Shown here one piece after another: positions 1-7,522 of a stretch of DNA of 36,210 nucleotides. Both the position numbers and the translations under genes were made by a program. The first letter of the stretch is position 1; every line of letters starts with the position of its first letter. The stretch is taken from NCBI RefSeq assembly GCF_945952095.1, contig NZ_CAMFHL010000055.1:1-36210 (forward strand), in the 5' to 3' direction. The DNA comes from an uncultured Arsenicibacter sp. GTDB taxonomy: Bacteria; Bacteroidota; Bacteroidia; Cytophagales; Spirosomataceae. The notes beneath the pieces are model-generated. The model was not told where the DNA came from and did no database searches. It saw only the letters and a program-made list of their open reading frames with translations.

Positions 1-105
1 GTCCTGAAAAGCCGAACCACTCAGCCAAAACCTGAGCCGGGCGACCCTGTCAACACTCCTGAATTCGATTGGGGCTCGATGATCAAATCTTTTACAATCA
101 ATTAA
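1..105 (+). CDS. C-terminal end of an upstream head gene (partial)
   Basis: The frame starting at base 1 is open for 34 codons and stops with TAA at 103-105. The visible tail is Pro/Thr-rich and then ends in EFDWGSMIKSFTIN. It sits 13 bases before the capsid gene. In HK97-like phages this slot usually holds the head maturation protease or a scaffold, so that role is inferred from position only. Too little sequence is present to assign a family. Confidence 0.6.
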   Translation, partial: VLKSRTTQPKPEPGDPVNTPEFDWGSMIKSFTIN

Positions 106-118
106 CCAACAAATTCTA

Positions 119-1546
119 ATGAAGGAACAGCTAATCTTGTTCTCGTTTGCGCTGCTCTTGTTTGTGATCGCAACAGGCGGCAAAACTCAGGCGTTCGGCT
201 GGGCGTATGCCGGTATGCCGGACCCGATGAAGGCCCGGGTCGGTTTCCATAACCAGCTATTTGAAAAGGCGGAAAAACTGTTTTTCCAGACCAAGGAAGA
301 GGCCGAAAAATTCACCAGTGAATTCCTCGATAAGGTCAAAGGTGAGGTAAAGAAGATTAACGAGGAAATCGACAAACGGCTTGAAAAGGCAGAGGGGCAG
401 GTACGCGACGGAAATAAGGCGTCCGACGACCTGAAAACCGAAATCTCAAACCTTGCCACTAAGCACAGGAAATTCATGGAAACGGTCGACAAACAGCTGA
501 CCGACATGAAGAAGCTGGGCGGCTCCGGTGGCGGTGGGAAAGTCATTTCCCTGAAACAGTATCTGACCGAAGAGTTTGAAAGCCAGAAGGACGGTACGTC
601 GGTTGTGCAGCGGATCAAGGACATGGCCAGCGGTAAAGCCAGTAAGCAGCAGATTGATATTTCGCTGAAAGCGGTTGGCGATATGAGTTCAGCCGGTAAC
701 CTGACAGGTACCTACTTCGCCGGTTATGACCAGCGTCCGGGGGTTACGGTGTTCCCGTTGTTTGACGCCCACCTGCGCCAGCTGTTCCCGTCTACCAGTA
801 CCGAGAAACCGTTAATCCGCTACGTCCGTGAAACGACCAGCGAGGGCGGGTTTGACATGGTCGCTGAAGGTGCGGAAAAGCCGCAGATTGACTGGGATTT
901 CGACATCGTGGATGCACCGGTCCGTAAAATCGCCGGTGTGTTCCGCCTCCCTGAGGAAATGATTGACGATATCCCGTACCTGCTTACGTATATCACCGGC
1001 CGTGGTCTGGAGGAGCTGAAAAACAAGGAAGACCAGCAGATCCTGTACGGTACCGGTGCCGGTCAGCAGTTGTCGGGTATCAACGCGATCGCCACGGCCT
1101 TTGCCGCCGGCAACCTCGTGGTACCGTCGCCGAACCGGTTTGACGCGCTGATCGCTGCCAAAAAGCAGCTCCGGATGCTGAACATGGTACCGACGCACGT
1201 ACTGGTTTCCCCGGAAGATTACGCCGGTATGCGCCTCTTGAAAACCACAACCGGTGAATACATCTTCCCGGTATTGCCGGGCACGGATATCATCACCGTC
1301 GACGGCACGCCGATCATCCAGAACAACCGTGTTTCCTACGGTAACTTCTTTGTGATGGATGTCCGGTACGCGGAAATTGCAGACCGTATGGCCAGCCAGG
1401 TACGGCTGTTTGATCAGGACCGCGATAACGCGATCAAAAACCTGATCACCTGCGTAATCGAAGAGCGTCTGGCGCTGCCGATCTACCGGCCGCAGGCATT
1501 CATCAAGGGCACGTTCGCAGCCGCTATCACGGACCTTACTTCGTAG
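119..1546 (+). CDS. major capsid protein, HK97 fold
   Basis: Main shell protein of the phage head. The 475-residue protein has a charged, Lys/Glu-rich coiled-coil region (about residues 45-133) like the HK97 delta/scaffolding domain, a Gly-rich linker (GGSGGGG, 134-140), then an HK97-fold body in which SGINAIA, THVLVSPEDYAGM and DGTPIIQNN are typical of the family. It lies between the end of a likely protease gene and head-tail connector genes, as in other siphoviruses. Odd feature: residues 1-25 look like a signal peptide (hydrophobic run at 5-19, then TQA). A shorter start at Met33 (base 215) would remove it. No Shine-Dalgarno is visible for either start, which is normal in Bacteroidota. 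Family call is strong; the start codon is less certain. Confidence 0.93.
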   Translation: MKEQLILFSFALLLFVIATGGKTQAFGWAYAGMPDPMKARVGFHNQLFEKAEKLFFQTKEEAEKFTSEFLDKVKGEVKKINEEIDKRLEKAEGQVRDGNKASDDLKTEISNLATKHRKFMETVDKQLTDMKKLGGSGGGGKVISLKQYLTEEFESQKDGTSVVQRIKDMASGKASKQQIDISLKAVGDMSSAGNLTGTYFAGYDQRPGVTVFPLFDAHLRQLFPSTSTEKPLIRYVRETTSEGGFDMVAEGAEKPQIDWDFDIVDAPVRKIAGVFRLPEEMIDDIPYLLTYITGRGLEELKNKEDQQILYGTGAGQQLSGINAIATAFAAGNLVVPSPNRFDALIAAKKQLRMLNMVPTHVLVSPEDYAGMRLLKTTTGEYIFPVLPGTDIITVDGTPIIQNNRVSYGNFFVMDVRYAEIADRMASQVRLFDQDRDNAIKNLITCVIEERLALPIYRPQAFIKGTFAAAITDLTS

Positions 1547-1573
1547 TCCCACGATTCACTATTTCAGAAAAAG

Positions 1574-1603
1574 AAAGCCCGCTCGATTTCCGGGCGGGCT
1601 TTT
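1574..1603 (+). terminator. intrinsic terminator after the capsid gene
   Basis: A 12-bp stem (1574-1585 with 1591-1602, one G-T wobble) with a 5-base loop is followed by a short T run. It probably lowers read-through from the highly expressed capsid gene into the connector genes. Confidence 0.8.
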
Positions 1604-1627
1604 ACGTAAAACCCCAATACAAACAAC

Positions 1628-1831
1628 ATGAAAGTACACATTCTGAGTGCCTTCCCCGGCTCCTCCGCCGGCAAGACCAAAGAGATTGACGACATCACAG
1701 CCAAAGAGCTGATCGCCAAAAAATGGGCCATCGAAGCCAAAGAGGGCGTCGAACATCCGGAGCCGGAAGAAGCGCCGTCGGATAAGACCGATAAGGCTGC
1801 TACCGGCAAAACCAACAAGGGAGGGAAATAA
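1628..1831 (+). CDS. small head-region protein, unknown
   Basis: A 67-residue protein with a short folded-looking N-terminus (MKVHILSAFPG, then EIDDITAKELIAKKWA) and a Glu/Lys-rich, probably disordered tail ending in KGGK. It begins 25 bases after the capsid terminator and ends 2 bases before the connector gene, so it is co-transcribed with the connectors. Small proteins are common in this slot in siphovirus head modules, some of them decorating the capsid. No family is recognised and no function is claimed. Confidence 0.75.
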   Translation: MKVHILSAFPGSSAGKTKEIDDITAKELIAKKWAIEAKEGVEHPEPEEAPSDKTDKAATGKTNKGGK

Positions 1832-1833
1832 CC

Positions 1834-2370
1834 ATGCCGCCCGTATACGACATAGTGACCCCTCCGCAGTACGACTGCATTGATAACAAGGCCGTGGCGC
1901 AGTGGCTGGAAATACCCTCGTGCGATGAGAAGGCAATGGATCTGCTGGCGACCTGCGCCAGAACAGCCATTGACCAGGTCGGAACGTACACGACCAAAAG
2001 CCTGTCGCCGCGGGTAATGTCGGTCTTTTTCGACTCCCTCGACGGCGTACGGCCCATCAAATACGGTCCCGTTTCTGAAGAGGGGTTATCTATGACGACC
2101 GGTGGGAACGGCGTCGTGTCTGCGAACTCGACCCCGACCCTTGATCAGGTGCGGGGTTTTCCGGCGCCGACCATCCGCGGCCGGTATCTCAACGGGGTAA
2201 AGCTGACTTACAATGCCGGCTACGACGTCAATACGTTGCCGCCTGCACTGCGTACTGCCTGTCTGGTCTGCGCCGCCGAGCTGTATTGTGAATTAACGGG
2301 CTACAAACCGTCCGGCAATCTGACCCGCAACTGGCGGATGCTGGCTAATCCCTACAGAGATTTCCGCTAA
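1834..2370 (+). CDS. head-tail connector, gp6-like adaptor
   Basis: A 178-residue protein expected to form the ring that docks under the portal. The C-terminal half carries the family signature: a beta stretch VKLTYNAGYDV, then PPALRTACLVCAAELY, an alpha helix that packs against neighbouring subunits in gp6/gp15-type connectors. Short N-terminal helices (about 20-50) match the all-helical fold. The stop codon TAA shares its last A with the next start (TAATG), which indicates translational coupling. Length is at the long end for the family. Confidence 0.8.
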   Translation: MPPVYDIVTPPQYDCIDNKAVAQWLEIPSCDEKAMDLLATCARTAIDQVGTYTTKSLSPRVMSVFFDSLDGVRPIKYGPVSEEGLSMTTGGNGVVSANSTPTLDQVRGFPAPTIRGRYLNGVKLTYNAGYDVNTLPPALRTACLVCAAELYCELTGYKPSGNLTRNWRMLANPYRDFR

Positions 2371-2702
2371 TGGCACGACTCGGCAGGGACACGGTAACGA
2401 TATGGGAAACCCCGCTGACCGATGACGGCGGCGGCGGTAAGGTTGAAGGGGAACCCGTGATGATCTTCTCGGGCCTTGCCGAAGTGGAACCGGTAAAGCC
2501 ATCCAGACGACTGGAAGCCGCGCAGGTAACCATGACGGCCGCGATACGGGTCAAGCTCTGGCGGCATGGCCTGCCAGACGTTGAGACTGGCCACGTGATC
2601 AACTGGCGGAATGTAAGCTACTCGTTTACGGGGCCATTTCTGCCGGTTGATGCATCCGAACGCGAATTCGTTGCTACGGCTACACAGATTACGGGCGTAT
2701 GA
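2370..2702 (+). CDS. head-tail joining (head closure) protein
   Basis: A 110-residue, mainly beta protein of the Phage_H_T_join type (stopper/head-closure). Visible signs are the early VTIWETP strand, the region around VINWRNVSYSFTG and the final acidic segment DASEREFVATATQI, corresponding to the family pattern of a small barrel ending in a D..ER motif. It would seal the connector before tail attachment. The start overlaps the preceding stop by one base and the end overlaps the next gene by four bases (ATGA), so the set is tightly coupled. Confidence 0.8.
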   Translation: MARLGRDTVTIWETPLTDDGGGGKVEGEPVMIFSGLAEVEPVKPSRRLEAAQVTMTAAIRVKLWRHGLPDVETGHVINWRNVSYSFTGPFLPVDASEREFVATATQITGV

Positions 2703-3109
2703 AGTGGCTGGGACTTGATAAGGTAGAATCAAAGCTGCGGTCGCTGGCGTACGGCATACCGGAAGCCGCCAAGGCGGAAATTGAATTTACCGGCCGCATG
2801 ATTGAAGCGGATGCCAAGGCGGCCGCACCGGTTGATACCGGTAAGCTGCGGCAAAGTATCCATTACGAGCCAACTAACGGCGGGTTCGGTGCCAGACTCT
2901 CGGTCAACGTACCGTACGGCTACTGGGTTGAATTCGGTACCGGGGCGCTGGTGCAGATCCCGGACGGCTGGGAAGGGTTTGCGGCACAGTTCAGGGGTAA
3001 GGGAATACGGGAGGTTAATCTGCCCGCCAGACCTTACATTATTCCGGCTTTCCGGATTCATACGTCCCGGTTGCCTGAACGCATCCTAAAACGATTCCGA
3101 ATCAAATGA
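2699..3109 (+). CDS. HK97 gp10-like neck/tail protein
   Basis: A 136-residue protein of the HK97-gp10 family. Diagnostic stretches are AKAAAPVDTGKLRQSI, the YGYWVEFGTG motif near residue 80, and PARPYIIPAFR near the C-terminus. The family is found at the head-tail interface and is needed for proper tail joining. It starts on an ATGA overlap with the previous gene and its end overlaps the next start by four bases. Recognition is confident from motif order and context. Confidence 0.88.
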   Translation: MKWLGLDKVESKLRSLAYGIPEAAKAEIEFTGRMIEADAKAAAPVDTGKLRQSIHYEPTNGGFGARLSVNVPYGYWVEFGTGALVQIPDGWEGFAAQFRGKGIREVNLPARPYIIPAFRIHTSRLPERILKRFRIK

Positions 3110-3549
3110 TTTTCGCTGATGAAAAGGTACGAAAAGCGGTTTACGCCGCGCTTACCACGGTACCGCTTACGGTTGCGGGTAAAACGGTCGGTGTCTTCGA
3201 TACACTGGCAACGGCGGGAACGGCTCCGCCATATGTAATTCTGGATGCTCAGCAGAACATTCCGGATAAGTATACAAAAGACAGCTACATCTACGATCAC
3301 GTGCTGACGCTCCGGATCGTATCAACGGCGAAAGCCGCCTCCGGCCGTGACCTGAACGAAAAGGTGCTCGGCGAACTGACACCGCGGCTGACGCCGGAAA
3401 CGCCGTCCGGGCCGGCGCCCTTTACCATCGACGGCTGGAAGATCCGGAACGTAACGCTTACCGGAAGTGATATGCCGGAAATGGCAGCCGGAGACGGGCT
3501 GAATGTGTACCAGAAAGTTTTGACGCTCACAATAAACATCTACAAATAA
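3106..3549 (+). CDS. tail completion/terminator protein, DUF3168-like
   Basis: A 147-residue protein in the tail-terminator position. Features typical of DUF3168/gp17-like proteins are the N-terminal helix VRKAVYAALTTV, the PPYVILDAQQN segment, a heptad-rich region around SGRDLNEKVLGEL, and the final beta stretch YQKVLTLTINIYK. It would cap the head-proximal end of the tail tube and fix its length together with the tape measure. The start overlaps the previous gene by four bases; the stop abuts the tube gene by one base. Confidence 0.75.
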   Translation: MIFADEKVRKAVYAALTTVPLTVAGKTVGVFDTLATAGTAPPYVILDAQQNIPDKYTKDSYIYDHVLTLRIVSTAKAASGRDLNEKVLGELTPRLTPETPSGPAPFTIDGWKIRNVTLTGSDMPEMAAGDGLNVYQKVLTLTINIYK

Positions 3550-3986
3550 TGTCTGAATTGCTGTTAGGGCAGAAAGTCCGGCTTAAAATCCAGACCACGG
3601 TTGGTCAGAATACGAGCTACAAATTAGTGGCGTCGGAGATCAGCTGCGGGCTGGATATCACTTTTGATAAGATTGAACTGGCCAACAAGGATAACGGCGA
3701 CTGGAAAAAGCAGCTTCTCGGAAGTGGCTCGGCCAGCGTACCATGGGAAGGCCACGCCGACTTTACTCCGGCCGCCGATACACTGGGCTATGCGGATCTG
3801 TTGCCCCTCACGCTCGGTAAGCAGAAGCACAATTTTCAGATTGTGTTTGATGCCGCCAAGGATGTTACGATTTCGTTTCCCGGATATTTTGACGGGTTCA
3901 AAACCACCGGTCAGACAAACGACGGGGTGAAGGTATCTTTTAACGTGCTGGTGGACGAACAACCAACCCTGCAGGTCGCTCCGTAG
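3549..3986 (+). CDS. major tail tube protein
   Basis: A 145-residue beta-rich protein that should stack as hexameric rings to form the tail tube. The N-terminus GQKVRLKIQTT, the phrase ITFDKIELANKDNGDWKKQ and the later FQIVFDAAKDVTISFPGYFDGF fit TP901-1/lambda-type tube proteins, in which a two-sheet sandwich is followed by a recognisable FxGyf turn. Position directly before the tail assembly chaperones supports the call. Confidence 0.82.
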   Translation: MSELLLGQKVRLKIQTTVGQNTSYKLVASEISCGLDITFDKIELANKDNGDWKKQLLGSGSASVPWEGHADFTPAADTLGYADLLPLTLGKQKHNFQIVFDAAKDVTISFPGYFDGFKTTGQTNDGVKVSFNVLVDEQPTLQVAP

Positions 3987-3987
3987 T

Positions 3988-4410
3988 ATGATTAACACGG
4001 TAAGGTTACACACAACCAATAACGGTCCGGTCCTGCTGACATTCAGCAACTGGACCGTTAACCGCTTTTGTAAGCTGGTAGACTGTAAAAGCAACCGGAC
4101 TGATATTCTGCTCCATATTCTGTTCGGGCAAGATACCCTCAACACGACGATTGCGCTATTACAGGCTGCATCTGAAGCAACGGCAAAGCAGAAGAAGATT
4201 CCTATGGTCTATGACGAGTTCGATGTCAGTGAATGGGCTAATGATCCAAAGTGTAGTAATGACGCATCAAAAGTTGTAAACGCTTTCCTCGGCTGCGTCC
4301 TGAATATTGAGCCGGATGACGTGCCGGCCAAAATCGAGGAAATAAGCCGACAGGCGCTGGAAGAAATACAGGGGGGCGGGGATGTGACCCCGGCTGACCC
4401 AAACGCCTGA
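3988..4410 (+). CDS. tail assembly chaperone, zero-frame product (gpG-like)
   Basis: A 140-residue protein in the lambda gpG position, between the tube and tape measure genes. In the lambda paradigm this short form and a longer frameshift form coat the tape measure during tail assembly. The N-terminus contains a segment FSNWTVNRFCKLVDC and the C-terminus becomes acidic and Gly-rich before the stop at 4408-4410. The codons CCA AAC just before the stop are part of a slippery heptamer (see 4398). The family call is based on context, size and the frameshift site rather than on strong sequence motifs. Confidence 0.78.
   Translation: MINTVRLHTTNNGPVLLTFSNWTVNRFCKLVDCKSNRTDILLHILFGQDTLNTTIALLQAASEATAKQKKIPMVYDEFDVSEWANDPKCSNDASKVVNAFLGCVLNIEPDDVPAKIEEISRQALEEIQGGGDVTPADPNA
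4398..4404 (+). promoter_or_regulatory. programmed -1 ribosomal frameshift site CCCAAAC
   Basis: In the zero frame the heptamer reads C CCA AAC, the X XXY YYZ form. After slipping back one base the P- and A-site tRNAs read CCC and AAA. It is six codon-bases upstream of the zero-frame stop and sits where the -1 frame has just become open (the previous -1 stop is at 4395-4397). This is the expected arrangement for tail chaperone frameshifting. Confidence 0.87.
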
Positions 4411-4823
4411 CCCCTGCTGCCTTCGACTGGAAACAGTTTGAGCAGTGGGGGTATCAGCTTGGACTACTTCCTCATCAGTTCTGGCACGAAATGGGGCATG
4501 GGGAGGCTATTGATGTCATCAACTGCCGGTTTGAAGCGGAACGGGAGCGGAAGGTTGATGCGCTGCGTAATACCCGCATCATCATGGCAGAAATACGGAA
4601 CCTGCTTGCCAAAAAACCGAAACTGCCGCACGAGTGGTTGAAATTACCGGGCGACGAAAACTTAAAGCCTGAGGAAGAACCGGAACCGGCGCCCCCCGAG
4701 GCTAGCCGGGAAGCGGCCTTATCGGTGGCCAGAGCGTTGTTCGCTGTCCTTGGTGGCAAACTGGATGAAAACGGGAATCCCATAAAAAAAGAGAATCATG
4801 GAGGCGATGAATCTGAGCCTTGA
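4398..4823 (+). CDS. tail assembly chaperone, -1 frameshift extension (gpT-like)
   Basis: The -1 frame is open from 4398 to the stop at 4821-4823, beginning before any usable ATG. After the shift it reads RLTPAAFDWKQFEQWGYQ and then LGLLPHQFWHEMGHGEAI, the classic gpT pattern (LGL.P.eFW.mT..E). A shift at CCCAAAC would give a 278-residue fusion: 139 zero-frame residues followed by 139 from this frame. An internal ATG at 4491 exists but would cut off the conserved FDW...LGLLPHQFW part, so the fusion is the likely product. The end overlaps the tape measure start by 26 bases. The C-terminal part is Pro/Glu-rich. Confidence 0.88.
   Translation, partial: PKRLTPAAFDWKQFEQWGYQLGLLPHQFWHEMGHGEAIDVINCRFEAERERKVDALRNTRIIMAEIRNLLAKKPKLPHEWLKLPGDENLKPEEEPEPAPPEASREAALSVARALFAVLGGKLDENGNPIKKENHGGDESEP
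4411..4449 (+). promoter_or_regulatory. possible stimulatory stem downstream of the slippery site
   Basis: CCC and CTGCT (4411-4418) can pair with AGCAG (4441-4445) and GGG (4447-4449), with T4446 bulged. This 8-bp stem starts six bases after the heptamer, the usual spacing for a frameshift stimulator. Inside the loop, ACTG (4426-4429) and CAGT (4434-4437) can form a small hairpin with a GAAA tetraloop. Pairing was found by eye only. Confidence 0.5.
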
Positions 4824-7380
4824 GTTCGGGGCGAATACACGGCCACTGGAACAGGGCATTGCCGATGTGCTGTCAAGGTTACGTCAGTTAATTGTCGGCA
4901 CTGACCGGGCAACTCAGGCAACCAATACGAACACTCAGGCCATTGGCAGGGCCGCGCAGGCAACAAATACCTACAGGGATGCACAGGGACGGCTACGTGA
5001 TGAACGTGGCCGTTTTGTCGGTGATGGCAGCCGTTTTAACGGGAGTCTGGATGAAACTATCACCCGGCTTTCAAGCCTCGCCGTCGGTACGTTTTCGGTA
5101 AATAAGGCATTTGACTACCTCAGACAGGGATTAAGGATTACCTCAGACTTTCAGCGGCTGGAAGCATCCCTTAAGGCGGTATCCAAAAACGAGGAAGACT
5201 TTGGCCGGTCAATGACCTTCCTGCAGGTCACGTCTGATCAGCTTGGACTTTCGTACGAAAGTCTGGCCAGCTCCTACAAGTCGCTGAAGGCTGCTTCGAA
5301 CGGTACTGCACTGGAAGGTGCTGCCACAGAACGGATTTTTACAGCTGTTACGAAGGCATCGGCCGCGCTTCAGTTGTCATCGGAAGACACCAAAGGTGCA
5401 CTTAATGCCTTGCAGCAGATGCTCAGTAAGGGGGTGGTCAGTGCGGAAGAACTTCGGCAGCAGCTCGGTGAACGGGTGCCAGGGGCATTTAAATTGTTCG
5501 CCGAGGGGCTCGGGGTGTCGGAGGTTAAGCTCAATAAGATGCTGGAGCAGGGTGAAATCCTGTCCGACGTTGCCTTACCGAAATTTGCGGAAGCCCTGGA
5601 ACGCACATACGGCGATAAGGCTCAGGCTAACGTGGATAACATGGCGGGCAGCTTTCAACCCCTGAAAGATCAGGCCTCATTCCTGGTGGCTGAGTTATCC
5701 AAAACAACAGGTGTAGACACGTTCTTTACCAAACTTTCGAACGGTCTGGCTGATGTAACCCGCGGATTCCGTGAGCTGATTGCCACGGGTACTACGAAAG
5801 CTGTCATCGGCTCGCTGGCTTTGCCTGGTGTTTCCGGATTTAATATGGCAGAGGCTATTGCTACCGGTAAGACAAAAGACAAGGTAACTGCCGAAAATCT
5901 GGCCTTCCGGCAGGCTGCCCCTGACAGGCGGCAGGAACTGATCCAGACACAAAGCGATATCGTAGGCAATATCCGCGGTGAATACCTGGGACTGATCGGC
6001 CGCGATTCGCAGACAAAGGTCAAGTCCGAAGAGCTTCTGAAAGTCGAAAAAGCCTTCCGAGAAGAAAAAACGAAGCTTATTGCTCTGCGGAATATTGATA
6101 ACCGGCTAATTAAAGAAGAAGCCGCAGCGGCCGAACTGGCAGCAAAAAAGCAAAAGGAACTGTCCGATCTGAATACGAAAAAGGGTAAAGCCGTTCAACT
6201 GCTGGATATTTCCGATCAGGCTATTTTTCAGCGGGCTCTTGATAACGTTCTTAAAACAGATCCGGAAAATGTCGAAAAGATTGCTAACCTGAGAGCCTTG
6301 ATAAAGGATGCCAGGTCGCTGGAAGGCGGCAGGCGGATGCTATTTGAGGTGCCGGTAATGAAAAGTATCGGTTCCGGTAATGTCGGCATGGTTAACGCCA
6401 TATCAGCGCCCAAACTCGGGGGACTGACCACCGCAGTTAATCAGGGAATTCGTGAGAACGGATTTGATCCGTACGCCAGGGCGCTACAATATAAGCTGGC
6501 TGCCGGTGAGGTCACCAAGGCGCTTGATCCGTCGCAGTACGAATCAGCAATCAACCGGTTTAATGACCTGATCGGGACGGGCCTTGATGTTGAGTCAGCG
6601 AAAAACAAGATGCTGGCTATTCAGGATGTTTTCCGTAACATTCCCGATGAGTTCACTGGTATCAAGGCTTCGCTGGATGCCGCGCTTACCGATTACGATC
6701 CGTTCAGCGGACTGGCCGATAAAACGATGCAGAGTGCTGAAATGCTGAAGCAGGCTTTTATTTCTGCCAGACAACAGGCTTCATCCGGTGCCGGTGATAT
6801 GCTTTTTGGTATTGGTGAGTCGATCGGCAAGGGAAAGAACCCGCTGAAAGCAGCTCTGAAGGGTGTATTCGGTCTTATTTCGGATTACCTGGCGAATACC
6901 GGTAAAGCAATGTTGCTGGCGTCCGGATTTCTCAGCGCCGGTTTTCTGACGGCTCCGTTTGGTATCCAGATGGCGACGCAGGGCGGGGCGATGCTGCTGG
7001 GGGCAGGGGTTATCAAAGGACTGGCTAATAATATACCGGCGATGGCAGAGGGCGGATTCCTTACCGGACCCCGTGTAGTCCTCGCTGGGGAAGCCGGTAA
7101 CGAAGCGATTTTACCGGTAGACAAGATTGTTCCGCTGATGGGAGCGGCTATGAAGACAATCAACCCGGCACTGGCTGCGCCGTTGGTTTCGCCGGTTACG
7201 CCCGGCAGTGTTCCGGCTCCTGCAACCGCCGATTACCAGCGCCGTAACATCAGTATCGATCAGCGGATTTCGGTAGAAGCCGGTGAGGCCCGGATCAGCG
7301 GACTGGATCTGCTGATTCCGCTCATGCCGCGGCTGGCCAGTGCTTACAAAGACATGACGGGGCAGTCACTGTTCGGGTAG
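4798..7380 (+). CDS. tail tape measure protein
   Basis: An 860-residue protein that sets tail length and is ejected at infection. After a short N-terminus rich in Thr/Gln/Asn, residues about 80-300 match the tape-measure domain: QRLEASLKAVSKNEEDFGRS, then QLGLSYESLASSYKSL and GVVSAEELRQQLGERVPGAF. A coiled-coil middle follows. Near residues 690-745 there is a hydrophobic part, and the conserved GGFLTGPRVVLAGEAGNEAI precedes the C-terminus. The start is the ATG at 4798, overlapping the chaperone; a second ATG lies three codons later. The last 77 bases around the stop have an imperfect copy at 8987-9063. Confidence 0.95.
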   Translation: MEAMNLSLEFGANTRPLEQGIADVLSRLRQLIVGTDRATQATNTNTQAIGRAAQATNTYRDAQGRLRDERGRFVGDGSRFNGSLDETITRLSSLAVGTFSVNKAFDYLRQGLRITSDFQRLEASLKAVSKNEEDFGRSMTFLQVTSDQLGLSYESLASSYKSLKAASNGTALEGAATERIFTAVTKASAALQLSSEDTKGALNALQQMLSKGVVSAEELRQQLGERVPGAFKLFAEGLGVSEVKLNKMLEQGEILSDVALPKFAEALERTYGDKAQANVDNMAGSFQPLKDQASFLVAELSKTTGVDTFFTKLSNGLADVTRGFRELIATGTTKAVIGSLALPGVSGFNMAEAIATGKTKDKVTAENLAFRQAAPDRRQELIQTQSDIVGNIRGEYLGLIGRDSQTKVKSEELLKVEKAFREEKTKLIALRNIDNRLIKEEAAAAELAAKKQKELSDLNTKKGKAVQLLDISDQAIFQRALDNVLKTDPENVEKIANLRALIKDARSLEGGRRMLFEVPVMKSIGSGNVGMVNAISAPKLGGLTTAVNQGIRENGFDPYARALQYKLAAGEVTKALDPSQYESAINRFNDLIGTGLDVESAKNKMLAIQDVFRNIPDEFTGIKASLDAALTDYDPFSGLADKTMQSAEMLKQAFISARQQASSGAGDMLFGIGESIGKGKNPLKAALKGVFGLISDYLANTGKAMLLASGFLSAGFLTAPFGIQMATQGGAMLLGAGVIKGLANNIPAMAEGGFLTGPRVVLAGEAGNEAILPVDKIVPLMGAAMKTINPALAAPLVSPVTPGSVPAPATADYQRRNISIDQRISVEAGEARISGLDLLIPLMPRLASAYKDMTGQSLFG

Positions 7381-7385
7381 GCAAA
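7309..7385 (+). repeat. left copy of a 77-base duplication (3' end of the tape measure gene)
   Basis: This stretch, the last 24 codons of the tape measure gene including its stop and five more bases, is repeated in direct orientation at 8987-9063. I count six mismatches in 77 positions. The two copies bracket the T9SS cargo gene. Confidence 0.92.
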
Positions 7386-7464
7386 CTGGTTTGTTGTTTG
7401 TTCTGTTATTTCAACGCCTCAATGGCAAATAATAGAGCTATGGCCATGGCACAATACTACAAAT

Positions 7465-7504
7465 ACAGGCAGAACCTGTCACAAAGGATTTAGATTCTGC
7501 CTGT
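7465..7504. terminator. inverted repeat, possible terminator of the minus-strand cargo gene
   Basis: ACAGGCAGAA (7465-7474) and TTCTGCCTGT (7495-7504) form a perfect 10-bp inverted repeat around a 20-base loop. It begins 18 bases beyond the stop of the minus-strand gene that ends at 7523. The loop is long and no strong T run follows, so terminator function is tentative. Confidence 0.45.
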
Positions 7505-7522
7505 TAATTATTGATTGTAACA

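Noticed and set aside
812..1552. 246-codon minus-strand frame across the capsid gene
   Set aside because: It mirrors the strong codon bias of the capsid gene, has no family features and no space for its own signals.
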